Origin: Phycisphaerales bacterium | GTDB lineage: Bacteria; Planctomycetota; Phycisphaerae; Tepidisphaerales; Tepidisphaeraceae | NCBI GenBank assembly: GCA_028291615.1 | Contig: JAQGHM010000392.1 | Coordinates: 1-32,837, forward strand | DNA length: 32,837 nucleotides | Reading direction: 5' to 3' | Shown: positions 23,913 to 31,661 of the stretch, piece by piece | How the letters are laid out: every line of letters starts with the position of its first letter | Position numbering within the stretch: position 1 is the stretch's first letter | The notes under the pieces: model-generated | The model's input: only the letters and a program-made list of their open reading frames with translations | Database searches by the model: none | What the model was told of the DNA's origin: nothing | Position numbers and translations under genes: made by a program

Positions 23913-24863
23913 GTTGTTTCCGCCACACACCGCACACCCCGGGTCCACGCACGGCTCCACGTGCGCCGTCGCGTTTCCCTCCCCCAGCGCCTGCTCGATC
24001 TCGTACTCGATCGTGCTGGCGATCGCGTGACCCTGATCGATCGTCAGCGCCGGCGGCACCATCATGTGAAAATCCACCCAGTGATACCGCCCGCTGTGCC
24101 GGTGCCGCAGCTTGTGATACGAACAAATGCGCGGCTCCTTCCCGTTCGGCGCTAAATGCGAATCCAAAATCCGCACCAGCAGCGCATCATCGTCCAGATC
24201 CTGCTGATCCAGCAGTCCCGCCGCCCCCGACCGCATCAAGCCCACCGCCATGTACGTAATGTAGACCGCAATGATCAACGCGATAATCGGATCAACGATC
24301 CACAACCGCCCATTCGACAGCTTCACGATCACCAAGGCCACGATGGTTGCCGCGCTCGTCACCGCGTCGGCGAACAAATGCTTCCCGTCCGCCTCCAGCG
24401 TCAACGATTTATGTTTCCGCCCCGAGCGAATCAGATAAACCCCCATCGCCCCGTTGACGACCATCGCCGCCCCCATCAGCACCAGGCCGACGCCGATCTC
24501 CGCCACCGCCGTCCGCCGCAGCATCGCCTCAACCGCGTGATAGGCGATCACCAGCGCCGCCACGAAGATCATCCCGCCCTCAAACCCCGCCGACATAAAT
24601 TCGATCTTGCCATGCCCGTAGGGGTGCTCGCGGTCCGCCGGCCGGTGGGCGTAATAAATTGCATAGACCGCGAACCCCGCCGCCAGCACGTTCACGATCG
24701 ACTCCATCGCGTCGGAAAAAATCGCCGCCGAACCCGTCTTGTAGTACGCGATGAATTTAATCGCCAGCAGCACCACGCCAACCACGATGGAGCCCAGCCC
24801 CGCGATCGCCTCGGGAGCAGGACTGTGCGGCAAAAATTTGCGGGCGATCAGGCGCAGCGGCAT
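23901..24863 (-). CDS. Cation diffusion facilitator family metal transporter
   Basis: 320 residues from ATG 24863; no Shine-Dalgarno, but a -10 lies 7 nt upstream. Six membrane helices fit the CDF fold: first near 22-40, then FSDAMESIVNVLAAG (50-64), with HRPADREHPYGHGKIEF in the loop, and EADGKHLFADAVTSAATIVAL in helix 5. The helix-5 site is H162-x3-D166, while the helix-2 pair aligns as E54-x3-N58 instead of the usual H/D-x3-D. The cytosolic C-terminal domain has HWVDFHMMVP and ends with HVEPCVDPGCAVCGG: three Cys close together, perhaps a metal sensor. The last residues NNRET come from an inverted repeat. It exports divalent metal (Zn, Fe, Mn or Co unclear). The divergent neighbours look iron-related. 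Confidence 0.9.
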   Translation of the reverse strand: MPLRLIARKFLPHSPAPEAIAGLGSIVVGVVLLAIKFIAYYKTGSAAIFSDAMESIVNVLAAGFAVYAIYYAHRPADREHPYGHGKIEFMSAGFEGGMIFVAALVIAYHAVEAMLRRTAVAEIGVGLVLMGAAMVVNGAMGVYLIRSGRKHKSLTLEADGKHLFADAVTSAATIVALVIVKLSNGRLWIVDPIIALIIAVYITYMAVGLMRSGAAGLLDQQDLDDDALLVRILDSHLAPNGKEPRICSYHKLRHRHSGRYHWVDFHMMVPPALTIDQGHAIASTIEYEIEQALGEGNATAHVEPCVDPGCAVCGGNNRET

Positions 24864-24899
24864 TCGCCCATCTCTAACCCATCCCCTCGCGCCGGGCAA
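24864..24899 (-). promoter_or_regulatory. Candidate leaderless promoter of the cation transporter gene
   Basis: Read on the minus strand: TTGCCC (24899-24894), a 17-bp spacer and TAGAGA (24876-24871), then exactly 7 nt (TGGGCGA) to the ATG at 24863. There is no ribosome site. Same geometry as for hicB and the aldolase gene. Confidence 0.45.
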
Positions 24900-24950
24900 C
24901 CGCCTCGCTCGATCGCGGAAGAATCAACCTCCCGCCAACGTCCTACCTGT

Positions 24951-24959
24951 TGCTATAAC
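24951..24959 (+). promoter_or_regulatory. Extended -10 promoter candidate for the iron-permease-like pair
   Basis: TGC-TATAAC at 24951-24959 is an extended -10 element (TGn plus five of six matches to TATAAT) in the divergent gap, giving a leader of about 42 nt before ATG 25008. No -35 is evident, as is common with extended -10 promoters. Confidence 0.4.
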
Positions 24960-25007
24960 GACTCGGATGGGGTCGGTGCCGCCGCCGAGAAAGGATGTGT
25001 TTCCCCC

Positions 25008-25430
25008 ATGAACGAATGGATGCGACGCAGCGCCATGCGGATCTCCGCGATCTTCGGCTCGCCCTGGTCGATCGCCGCCGCCCTGATCGCCGTAGGGTCG
25101 CTCATGCTCTGGATGCGTGTCCGCGGCTATAGCCAGGAACTGCTCTGGACGTTCGCGAGCTGGCTCACGGTCGTCACGTTCATCATGGTCTTCATCCTGC
25201 AAAACGCGCAGAACCGCCACGACCGCGCTCTGCAGCTCAAGCTCGACGAACTGCTCCGCGCCGTCGAAGGGGCACGGACGCAAATGGTCAACCTGCAGGG
25301 CATGTCCGAGACGGATCTCGAAAAGCTCGAAGCCGATTTCAAGCAACTGCGCGAGCAGGAGCGGCGAAAACATGGCGCTTTGAAATCCAGCGCCGCTCAA
25401 ACCGGCGTCACCGCGGCGGACAATGGCTGA
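25008..25430 (+). CDS. Low-affinity iron permease-like small membrane protein
   Basis: 140 residues from ATG 25008 (AAGGA about 13 nt upstream, weak). The open frame runs back to 24156, but that part is antisense to the cation transporter and is not real. Two membrane helices (about 17-37 and 46-66) are followed by the conserved VFILQNAQNRHDRALQLKLD (61-80) and LLRAVEGARTQMVNL of the low-affinity iron permease family (PF04120), then a charged helix. Members were named from the fungal FET4 context, but bacterial ones are short and their transport role is little tested. It is the first of a tandem paralogous pair. Confidence 0.82.
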   Translation: MNEWMRRSAMRISAIFGSPWSIAAALIAVGSLMLWMRVRGYSQELLWTFASWLTVVTFIMVFILQNAQNRHDRALQLKLDELLRAVEGARTQMVNLQGMSETDLEKLEADFKQLREQERRKHGALKSSAAQTGVTAADNG

Positions 25431-25450
25431 GCAATGGCATGGCCATTGCT
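25430..25450 (+). terminator. Hairpin between the tandem permease-like genes
   Basis: AGCAATGGC-ATG-GCCATTGCT is a perfect 9-bp stem with a 3-nt loop that begins on the last base of the first gene's stop codon. No T-tract follows (TGCATAAATGG), so it would attenuate or protect mRNA ends more than end transcription cleanly. Confidence 0.4.
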
Positions 25451-25513
25451 GCATAAATGGCAGCCCGAAAAGACGCTGCTGATGCTTCAGTCGGCGATCC
25501 ACCCACGAAAGGA

Positions 25514-26128
<615 letters not shown>

Positions 26129-26146
26129 CCCGCCCGCGCGGCTGGG

Positions 26147-27505
26147 TCACTTCAGTGAGCCTGACTTCCCGATCAGCGCCGTCGCATCCGCAGGCAACGC
26201 TGTATACGTATCCGCCGGCACCAGCCCAAGCCACGGGTCCGATCGCGGCATAAGGAACAACTGCGCGTAAACCTTCTCGTTCAACTCGTCCAAAGTCGCC
26301 AGCGCCTGCCCGCGCACGAACCACTCATGAATCTGTCCGTGAAATAGGTACTCATTGCGTACAGTGTCCTCCGCCACCGACCGCTCAAAATTGCGGATCA
26401 TCCGCACGGTCGGGTCCTCGACAAATTTCTTCGACACCGTGACCAGGTTCGCCGCCACCGCGTCCGGCCCCTTGGACAGAATAACCGCCCGGCTCGACGC
26501 ATCCAGCCGCGCATCCGGCGCGTGCAGCGCCGCGATCTTCGCCCACGTCGCCTCGTCCGTCCGCTCCTCTAGCGTCCCGCGATCCGGCGTCATCGCCAGC
26601 AGCGGCCGAAGCTCCACAGCCATCTTCGACGCCGTAATCCGCGTCCCCGCCATCGCCGTCGGCTTTGCCGCGCCCGCAGCCGCCGGCTGCGCCCCGCCCG
26701 CCGCACCCACGGTCCGCAGGTCATTATCCCATGCCCGCCGGCCGGCGACCAGTCGCGTTTCGTGATACGTCGCCAGCATCGCGTTAAAATCCGCGCGATC
26801 CGCCGCCCGCGCCACACCGCTCGCATCCGTCACCGCCCGCAAAAATGCCGCCGGTCCGTACAATCCCGGGATCACGTCCACCACGCGCCCGTTCGGCGTC
26901 AGCACGTAATGCACGCTGTTCCCCGTAATCGTCCGCTCGATCTTCCGTCCGTCGCCGAAATCGATCGTCAGCTTCGGCACCGGCCGATGGCTCTGCCAAT
27001 GCAACACGAACCCTTCGCGCAGCGCCCGCCCCACGGCCGCATCCGGATAGAGCACCGTCCGGAAAAACCGGCTGTTGGCACACGAAAACTCCGTATCAAG
27101 CGTTCCCAGCAAACGCAACGACAGGATCGGCCGCCCCGATTCCTTCGCCGCCCGCTGCGCCGCCCCCAGGTCGGTATACCAGTAAAGCCCCGCCGCCCAC
27201 GCATCCTTCTGCGCCGCCACACCATCCAGCGCCGCCGCCAGCCGATCCCACATCGGCTCGGATTTCGTCGGGTTCCGCCGGTGCCGATCGATCGCCGCCT
27301 GATATGTCGAAACCAGCGCCTCCAACCCTGACGGTCCCTCAGCCCGCAGCGCCAGGATCGCCCAGCTCGCCTCCTCCTTGTTCTCCGACAACGCCGCGAT
27401 GCACAGCGCCGTCTGATCCTCGCTCGCGTGCGCGCGGCTCCGCGCCAGCGGCACGAACACGGCACAGATCAAAACCGCAACCAACAAGACCATCGTGCGA
27501 CGCAT
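26147..27505 (-). CDS. Secreted protein with thioredoxin-like domain
   Basis: 452 residues from ATG 27505, with GGGAGGT 5 nt upstream. A signal peptide (about 1-28) is followed by a short helical region, then a thioredoxin-like domain at about 108-228: LYWYTDLGAAQRAAKESGRPILSLRLLG (given in part: AAQRAAKESGRPILSLRLLG), Cys142 in TEFSCANSRFF and the strand SVHYVLTPNGRVVDVIPGLY. The usual CxxC is absent, leaving one Cys, so redox exchange is doubtful. The C-terminal 200 residues, after an Ala/Gly linker, hold a helical region (EYLFHGQIHEWFVRGQALAT) I do not recognise. It is convergent with the permease pair and divergent from the HD gene over 252 bp that hold only weak promoter-like sites. Confidence 0.75.
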   Translation of the reverse strand: MRRTMVLLVAVLICAVFVPLARSRAHASEDQTALCIAALSENKEEASWAILALRAEGPSGLEALVSTYQAAIDRHRRNPTKSEPMWDRLAAALDGVAAQKDAWAAGLYWYTDLGAAQRAAKESGRPILSLRLLGTLDTEFSCANSRFFRTVLYPDAAVGRALREGFVLHWQSHRPVPKLTIDFGDGRKIERTITGNSVHYVLTPNGRVVDVIPGLYGPAAFLRAVTDASGVARAADRADFNAMLATYHETRLVAGRRAWDNDLRTVGAAGGAQPAAAGAAKPTAMAGTRITASKMAVELRPLLAMTPDRGTLEERTDEATWAKIAALHAPDARLDASSRAVILSKGPDAVAANLVTVSKKFVEDPTVRMIRNFERSVAEDTVRNEYLFHGQIHEWFVRGQALATLDELNEKVYAQLFLMPRSDPWLGLVPADTYTALPADATALIGKSGSLK

Positions 27506-27757
27506 GAAAACCTCCCGCGGGAAAAGGGGGACAACTGTTCGACGGCAACAACGCCAAACGTTCACCCATTAGACGCGCGAGTTCCCCCCATGTCCGTAAA
27601 GGCCCTGTAACAACCCGTAGGGGTGAGCGTCGCCCGCACGACGACTGGGCGTCCACTCGTTAAGTCATCCCCGGAGTCGGGCGATAATTATTACGAAGAC
27701 TTTCCAAAAACCACGTATCGAACAATTCCCGATCCCGCTATTCTTCTTACAACTGCC

Positions 27758-28360
27758 ATGGATTTACGCCCGATCGCACATTGGGTCTCCAAGCACCTCG
27801 ACGAGGGAATTGAACACGAACAGCGTGTCGTCCGCATCGCCTCCACCCTCTTCGACCTCACCGCCGATCTCCACCAACTAAACGCCGGCGCCCGCAACCT
27901 CCTCCGCGCCGCCGCCCTCGTCCACGATGTAGGCCGCTGCGTGGACAAAGCCGACCACCCCATCGTCGGCGCACGCCTGATCCTCGCCGACCGCTCTCTG
28001 CCCGTCGCCGGCGCCGATCGCCGCGCCCTCGCCTTCCTCACGCTCTATCATCGCGACGCCCTCCCCCGCCTCGGCGACGAAGCCCTTATCCGCAACCAGG
28101 ACGACCGCGCAGACCTGCGAAAAATCCTCGCCATCCTCCGCGCCGCCGACTCCCTCGACAGCCGCTCGCTCGAATCCCCCCAGCTCGTCTTCGGCCTCAA
28201 AAAGCGCCGCGTCCACGTCACCTGCTACCTCCGCGACCTCACCGGCAAAGCCCGCCGCGTATACCTCCGCCGAAAAAAGTTCCGCCTGTTAGAAGACGAA
28301 CTAAGCTGCACCGTGGAAGTAGACGTCCGTGCCGCCGAAGCGCTCACCCTGGTCGCCTGA
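27758..28360 (+). CDS. HD-domain protein like the C-terminal part of Ppx/GppA
   Basis: 200 residues from ATG 27758; the frame extends upstream to 27623, but the earlier part has no protein character. HD phosphohydrolase residues are His20 (IEHEQRV), His56-Asp57 (AALVHDVGR), His67 and Asp131 (RAADSLDS), and LTLYHRDALPRL (94-105) is reminiscent of exopolyphosphatase/pppGpp phosphatase C-terminal domains. The sugar-kinase-like N-terminal domains of Ppx are missing. It may hydrolyse a nucleotide or polyphosphate, or be a regulatory remnant. The last 60 residues form a beta-rich end (KKRRVHVTCYLRDL...SCTVEVDVRA). It is followed 69 nt later by the HEAT gene. Confidence 0.8.
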   Translation: MDLRPIAHWVSKHLDEGIEHEQRVVRIASTLFDLTADLHQLNAGARNLLRAAALVHDVGRCVDKADHPIVGARLILADRSLPVAGADRRALAFLTLYHRDALPRLGDEALIRNQDDRADLRKILAILRAADSLDSRSLESPQLVFGLKKRRVHVTCYLRDLTGKARRVYLRRKKFRLLEDELSCTVEVDVRAAEALTLVA

Positions 28361-28429
28361 TCCACATGGTTGTTTCCCGTCCCGCGGGTACAATGTCCCC
28401 TGGCGCATCAATTCGAGGGGAGCAATCCC

Positions 28430-29485
28430 GTGTGGCTCTCATTCCTCATCATCCTGCACTCCACCGCCGCGACCACTGCGCCGGCAACCCAACCCACGCC
28501 TGCCTTCCCCACCAATTCCTTCAATTGGCAACTGACGGATTCCCTCTTCGAGCTCCGCGATCCGAGATCCACTCCGCTCGAGCGACAGGTCGGCCGCGCC
28601 CGCCTCGAGAAACTCGGCCCCCGAGCCATTCCCGCCGTCCGCCGCGTTGCCAATGACGATCCATCACCCGAGGTTCGTGCGCTGGCACAATCCGCCCTCG
28701 CGTACCTCTACGGCTTCACGCTTGACGTCGACGGCGAGGACGACAACAACACACCCGCGCGTACGCCCGCCTTGTCTCTCTTCGATCAAATCCGAACCTC
28801 CAGCGAAGCCGTGCAACGCCTTCAGTACCTCCTGAGCTTTGCCAAGGACGATCTCCTGAATGAAGCCCTCGAACGGAACATTCACCTTCTCGACCACGGC
28901 GCCCCGGGCGATCGCCTCGACGCCGCCGACCGTCTCTCCCACATCCGCCCCTTCGCCTCCGCCGCGCTCCCCGCCCTCATTCGCACGCTGAACGATTCCA
29001 ATTCCCTGGTTCGCGACGCCGCCTTCAACGCGATCGCCGAGGATGCCGCCTCCGCCCCGATCGATATCTTTCTCACGCTTCTGAACGATCGCGACCCCGC
29101 CCTCAGCCAAGGCGCCATCCGAGCCCTCCATCGCTTCGCCCCGGACGATCCGCGCTTCCTGCAGTTTATGCATCCCGCCCCCTCGCGCGAGTCGCTCCTC
29201 GCTCAACTGCGCAGCCAACTCCCCGAGCAGCGCGTTCAGTGCGCCGCCTACCTCGCCGGCCAGAAGTTGGTCCCCCACCCCGTCGCCGCCGCATTACTCA
29301 AAGCTGCCCGAACCGGCGACTTCGTCGCGCGCGAAGGCCTCGTCCTCGGTATCGAGCGCGCCTGGGCCGACGGCCGCGAAGTCGATGCCGCCCTGAAAAC
29401 CATCCAGGACGACGACCCCGACCCGACCAACCGCGCCTATGCCGGCGCTGCCCGTCGCGCAATCGCGTCAATCGATCCGAATTGA
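28430..29485 (+). CDS. Secreted HEAT-repeat protein
   Basis: 351 residues. I start at GTG 28430 because GAGGGGAG lies 7 nt upstream and it begins a signal sequence (WLSFLIILHSTAATTAPA); the frame upstream is open but unsupported. The rest is a series of HEAT-like helical pairs: LGPRAIPAVRRVANDDPSPE, then ASAALPALIRTLNDSNSLVR, ALSQGAIRALHRFAPDDPRF and so on. Such proteins act as scaffolds for protein contacts; no enzyme motif is visible. TACAAT at 28389-28394 is a possible -10 without a clear -35. Confidence 0.8.
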   Translation: MWLSFLIILHSTAATTAPATQPTPAFPTNSFNWQLTDSLFELRDPRSTPLERQVGRARLEKLGPRAIPAVRRVANDDPSPEVRALAQSALAYLYGFTLDVDGEDDNNTPARTPALSLFDQIRTSSEAVQRLQYLLSFAKDDLLNEALERNIHLLDHGAPGDRLDAADRLSHIRPFASAALPALIRTLNDSNSLVRDAAFNAIAEDAASAPIDIFLTLLNDRDPALSQGAIRALHRFAPDDPRFLQFMHPAPSRESLLAQLRSQLPEQRVQCAAYLAGQKLVPHPVAAALLKAARTGDFVAREGLVLGIERAWADGREVDAALKTIQDDDPDPTNRAYAGAARRAIASIDPN

Positions 29486-29538
29486 GAAGACTTAATTTGG
29501 ACGGCAGGGGAGCTACCGCGCCGAGAGGAGGGAGGGAA

Positions 29539-29754
29539 TCAGCAATAAACGTCGTAGCAGATCGGATAGAGAATCAAATCCGGCCGCACCAAGTGCAGCT
29601 TACGAAGGCGAACTTCGTAACGGTTGGCGTAGGCATCCATGTCCGGGGAGGTCGTCGGCGTCCGTGCTGACGTGGGGGCGGGCGGGATCATCCCGGCCGA
29701 CAAGAGCATCGCAATTGCGAATGCCCGCGAGAGAAAACGGATCCCGCGTTTCAT
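29539..29754 (-). CDS. Small secreted protein with conserved-looking aromatic tail
   Basis: 71 residues from ATG 29754, with AAGGTG about 7 nt upstream and a promoter candidate about 70 nt away. N-terminus: MKRGIRFLSRAFAIAMLLSAG, a signal peptide or membrane anchor ending near residue 34 (PTSARTP). The mature part is only about 35 residues: a polar linker, then YEVRLRKLHLVRPDLILYPI and CYDVYC, basic and then aromatic with two Cys near the end. I do not know its function; a secreted peptide that disulfide-bonds or joins a surface complex is a guess. Having a promoter, ribosome site and signal peptide together makes it likely to be real despite its size. Confidence 0.65.
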   Translation of the reverse strand: MKRGIRFLSRAFAIAMLLSAGMIPPAPTSARTPTTSPDMDAYANRYEVRLRKLHLVRPDLILYPICYDVYC

Positions 29755-29820
29755 GATGGACACCTTTGGCTGGCGAGGCCGAAAACAGCCGCAAAACCGC
29801 GGCCGCGTGTTGTGTGCTTC

Positions 29821-29849
29821 AGACTACCCCGCTTCGGCCCCCACGCCAA
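29821..29849 (-). promoter_or_regulatory. Promoter candidate for the 71-residue secreted protein
   Basis: Minus strand: TTGGCG (29849-29844), a 17-bp spacer, TAGTCT (29826-29821), which matches the TTGnCn / TAGnnT style seen at other genes here. The leader would be about 60 nt, with a ribosome site AAGGTG before the ATG. Confidence 0.45.
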
Positions 29850-29938
29850 TAAAGAAATTTTCAAGTAACAGCGCCACCCTGCCGATAGGTGGTAGTTTTG
29901 GCAAGATCGATGGGTCGCATCACCCCGCGGATCGGCCG

Positions 29939-30544
29939 TCAGGCATTGCGGAATGCGGTATCGGTCGTCCCATGTGCCCCATCAGACGGCGGATGTCCGT
30001 TCTCCGGCTGAGCCGCCTTACCCGCCGCCACCCCGCTAACCAAACCTCCCAGGATCGGCCCCAGGTTCTTCATCGCCTCGCGAATAATAGTCCCAAGTAT
30101 CGATGGGCTCTGCGCTTGTGGCGGAGGCGGAGCGTCGGTTCCGACGGTGGCCGTCGCCGTGGCAGGCGGGGTCATCTTCTCCTTGAACGCCTCCCACTTC
30201 TCCTCGAAATAGTCCTTGAACGACTCGTTCTTGGACGGCATCACCAGCATTCCAGCGACAAATCCCGCCACGGTCGCCGTACCCGCCATAATTAAGGGGT
30301 GCTGCCGCGTCCACTCGCGCAGGTCCGCTCCCTGGGCCACGGCATGCTTCATGTCCGCCAGCACCGCCGAGATTGCCGCCTTCGCCTGATCCTGCTCCCG
30401 CGTCAGGAAATCGGCCTCGGTGGGCGGCTTATCGCCGACCGGCGGCTTCTCGCCGCTCTGCCGCTGCGGTTGCTGCGGCTTCGGCTGCCCGCTTGGAGAC
30501 GTCGTGGCCGAAGCGTTCACGTTGGGATTGTTTTCGCTGTTCAT
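29939..30544 (-). CDS. Proline-rich membrane-anchored protein, third gene of a yqjDE-like operon
   Basis: 201 residues if translation starts at ATG 30544 (AAGAAG just before, weak). The N-terminal 45 residues are Pro/Gln/Ser-rich, then TREQDQAKAAISAVLADMKH is an amphipathic helix, RQHPLIMAGTATVAGFVAGM (about 81-100) a membrane segment, followed by a charged helix and a second hydrophobic stretch (about 149-175, LGPILGGLVSGVAAGKA). It is not a family I can name; it takes the place of yqjK or DUF3618-type partners. The start lies inside the preceding gene, giving a 116-nt overlap in a different frame. A later start would remove the low-complexity part and shorten the overlap, so the true N-terminus is uncertain. 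Confidence 0.65.
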   Translation of the reverse strand: MNSENNPNVNASATTSPSGQPKPQQPQRQSGEKPPVGDKPPTEADFLTREQDQAKAAISAVLADMKHAVAQGADLREWTRQHPLIMAGTATVAGFVAGMLVMPSKNESFKDYFEEKWEAFKEKMTPPATATATVGTDAPPPPQAQSPSILGTIIREAMKNLGPILGGLVSGVAAGKAAQPENGHPPSDGAHGTTDTAFRNA

Positions 30545-31019
30545 ACTTCTTCAAGGTTTGAGATCGCCACGTGTTCGTCAGCTTGTTCATCATCATCCAG
30601 GCCCCGACGCCGACCGCGCCCAGGACCACAAGCCCCGCCACGATATCCCCCAGCCAATACCGGTCGCCAAACAACCGCCCCAGCCCCTCGGCCAGCCCGA
30701 CGATCAGCAACCCCGCCGCCGTCGCCACGATCGCCCCGCCGGCGATCAGTCCCACCACGCCCAGCGCCGCGTAAAGTCCGATATTACGAACCGTCCGCTT
30801 AACGCCATCCACCTTCGCCGCGACGTAATAACCGGCATATTCCTTCAGCTCATTGATGTCCCCCTTGATCCGCTGGAACGCCTCGGCCGCCGGGTTTCGG
30901 GCATCGTCTTCCGATGCCCCCGCACCCGTCGGCGCGACGTGCGGCGCCGGATGCTCCCGCCCCCCCGGCGGCGGGGGAGGAGTCGTCGTCGACGACGTCT
31001 TGTACATTTTGGAACTCAT
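30429..31019 (-). CDS. Holin-X/YqjE-like membrane protein
   Basis: 196 residues from ATG 31019 with GGAG 7 nt upstream. After a Pro-rich, disordered N-terminus comes FQRIKGDINELKEYAGYYVA (about 49-68), then two membrane segments: GLYAALGVVGLIAGGAIVAT and following (80-113), and IVAGLVVLGAVGVGAWMMM (126-144). A basic, Ala-rich cytoplasmic tail follows (KRAAEAAATAAAERREAAGR). The layout is that of the Phage_holin_3_6/holin-X family, to which E. coli YqjE belongs. The preceding gene is a DUF883 protein as in yqjD-yqjE. These are general inner-membrane proteins linked to stress or stationary phase; lysis is not implied. Confidence 0.8.
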   Translation of the reverse strand: MSSKMYKTSSTTTPPPPPGGREHPAPHVAPTGAGASEDDARNPAAEAFQRIKGDINELKEYAGYYVAAKVDGVKRTVRNIGLYAALGVVGLIAGGAIVATAAGLLIVGLAEGLGRLFGDRYWLGDIVAGLVVLGAVGVGAWMMMNKLTNTWRSQTLKKYEQRKQSQRERFGHDVSKRAAEAAATAAAERREAAGRR

Positions 31020-31086
31020 TGCGGTGCTCCGGGAAATAAGACCGATCGCCACCGCCACGCGCGCAATCGAGCGGCCACTCTAAATC

Positions 31087-31110
31087 CGCGCGTCGGCCGG
31101 CCGGCGCGTG
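31087..31110. terminator. GC-rich palindrome after the DUF883 gene
   Basis: CGCGCGTCGGCC / GGCCGGCGCGTG is a 12-bp inverted repeat with no loop and 10 of 12 pairs, 6 nt past the DUF883 stop on the minus strand. It could weaken read-through into the holin-X gene, which has its own ribosome site but needs this transcript unless a second promoter exists. No T-tract. Confidence 0.35.
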
Positions 31111-31116
31111 CGCGTG

Positions 31117-31410
31117 TTAGATCCGCTTCCAGATCGCCCCGATAACCGCGCCCACGCCCGCCGCGATCAGCAACGCCTTCACCGGCTGCTCGCGAACGTA
31201 GTTCTCCAGTTGTTCTTCCCACTGCGCAGCCTTCTCGCGGCCGGCCTGGTAATACTCCGTGGCCGACTCTTTCGCCGCCTGATACTGCTCGGTCGCGGTG
31301 TCGCGCACCTGCGAAGCCGTATCGCGAACGCTGTCTACCATTTCGCTGGCCTTGTCCTTAATTTGAGAAGCCATTCCTTCGGGGGTTTTTCCTGCATCGG
31401 CACGAGACAT
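31117..31410 (-). CDS. yqjD: DUF883/YqjD-like C-tail-anchored membrane protein
   Basis: 97 residues from ATG 31410, chosen because AGGAG stands 6 nt upstream; the frame has another ATG at 31431 that lacks one. The body is a long charged coiled-coil-like helix (MASQIKDKASEMVDSVRDTA, with 7-residue repeats of VRDTAxQ type), then the glycine-zipper membrane tail REQPVKALLIAAGVGAVIGA ending in WKRI. This is the layout of E. coli YqjD/ElaB, inner-membrane proteins reported to bind ribosomes in stationary phase. First gene of the operon. A promoter (TTGTGA-18-TAACAT) lies upstream. Confidence 0.88.
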   Translation of the reverse strand: MSRADAGKTPEGMASQIKDKASEMVDSVRDTASQVRDTATEQYQAAKESATEYYQAGREKAAQWEEQLENYVREQPVKALLIAAGVGAVIGAIWKRI

Positions 31411-31472
31411 ATTGTGCTCCTTGTCTTCCATGGCAAGTCTGGGGCAACGCGCCCGTCGCTCACCTCCGCCGC

Positions 31473-31502
31473 ATGTTACGGTCCGCGTCACGCACGTCAC
31501 AA
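31473..31502 (-). promoter_or_regulatory. Promoter candidate of the yqjDE-like operon
   Basis: Minus strand: TTGTGA (31502-31497), 18-bp spacer, TAACAT (31478-31473), four of six matches in each hexamer. It is about 62 nt upstream of the start codon and fits a vegetative sigma factor. Confidence 0.35.
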
Positions 31503-31571
31503 TGGGAAAAATTCGCCGGCTCCACACGTCCGTTCCGCACCATCCCTCCTTGTCTCGCCAGCCCCTCGATC

Positions 31572-31600
31572 TTGTCCCCCATACGGCTCGGCCATACACT
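31572..31600 (+). promoter_or_regulatory. Promoter candidate of the membrane-anchored unknown gene
   Basis: TTGTCC (31572-31577), 17-bp spacer, TACACT (31595-31600), four of six matches in each hexamer. The leader would be about 55 nt and carries GGAGGA 6 nt before the GTG start at 31662. Confidence 0.45.
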
Positions 31601-31661
31601 ATCCCTTCCGGCACGTCGCGCTGTTGGAAAAGAAGGGTCACTTCCGCGCGGAGGAACGCAC

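Noticed and set aside
24156-25007. Long plus-strand frame upstream of the first iron-permease-like gene
   Set aside because: This part is antisense to the cation transporter, of Arg/His-rich composition; the real gene begins at 25008.
30429-31019. Phage lysis module
   Set aside because: The holin-X-like protein has the YqjE context, with a DUF883 neighbour and no endolysin or phage genes.
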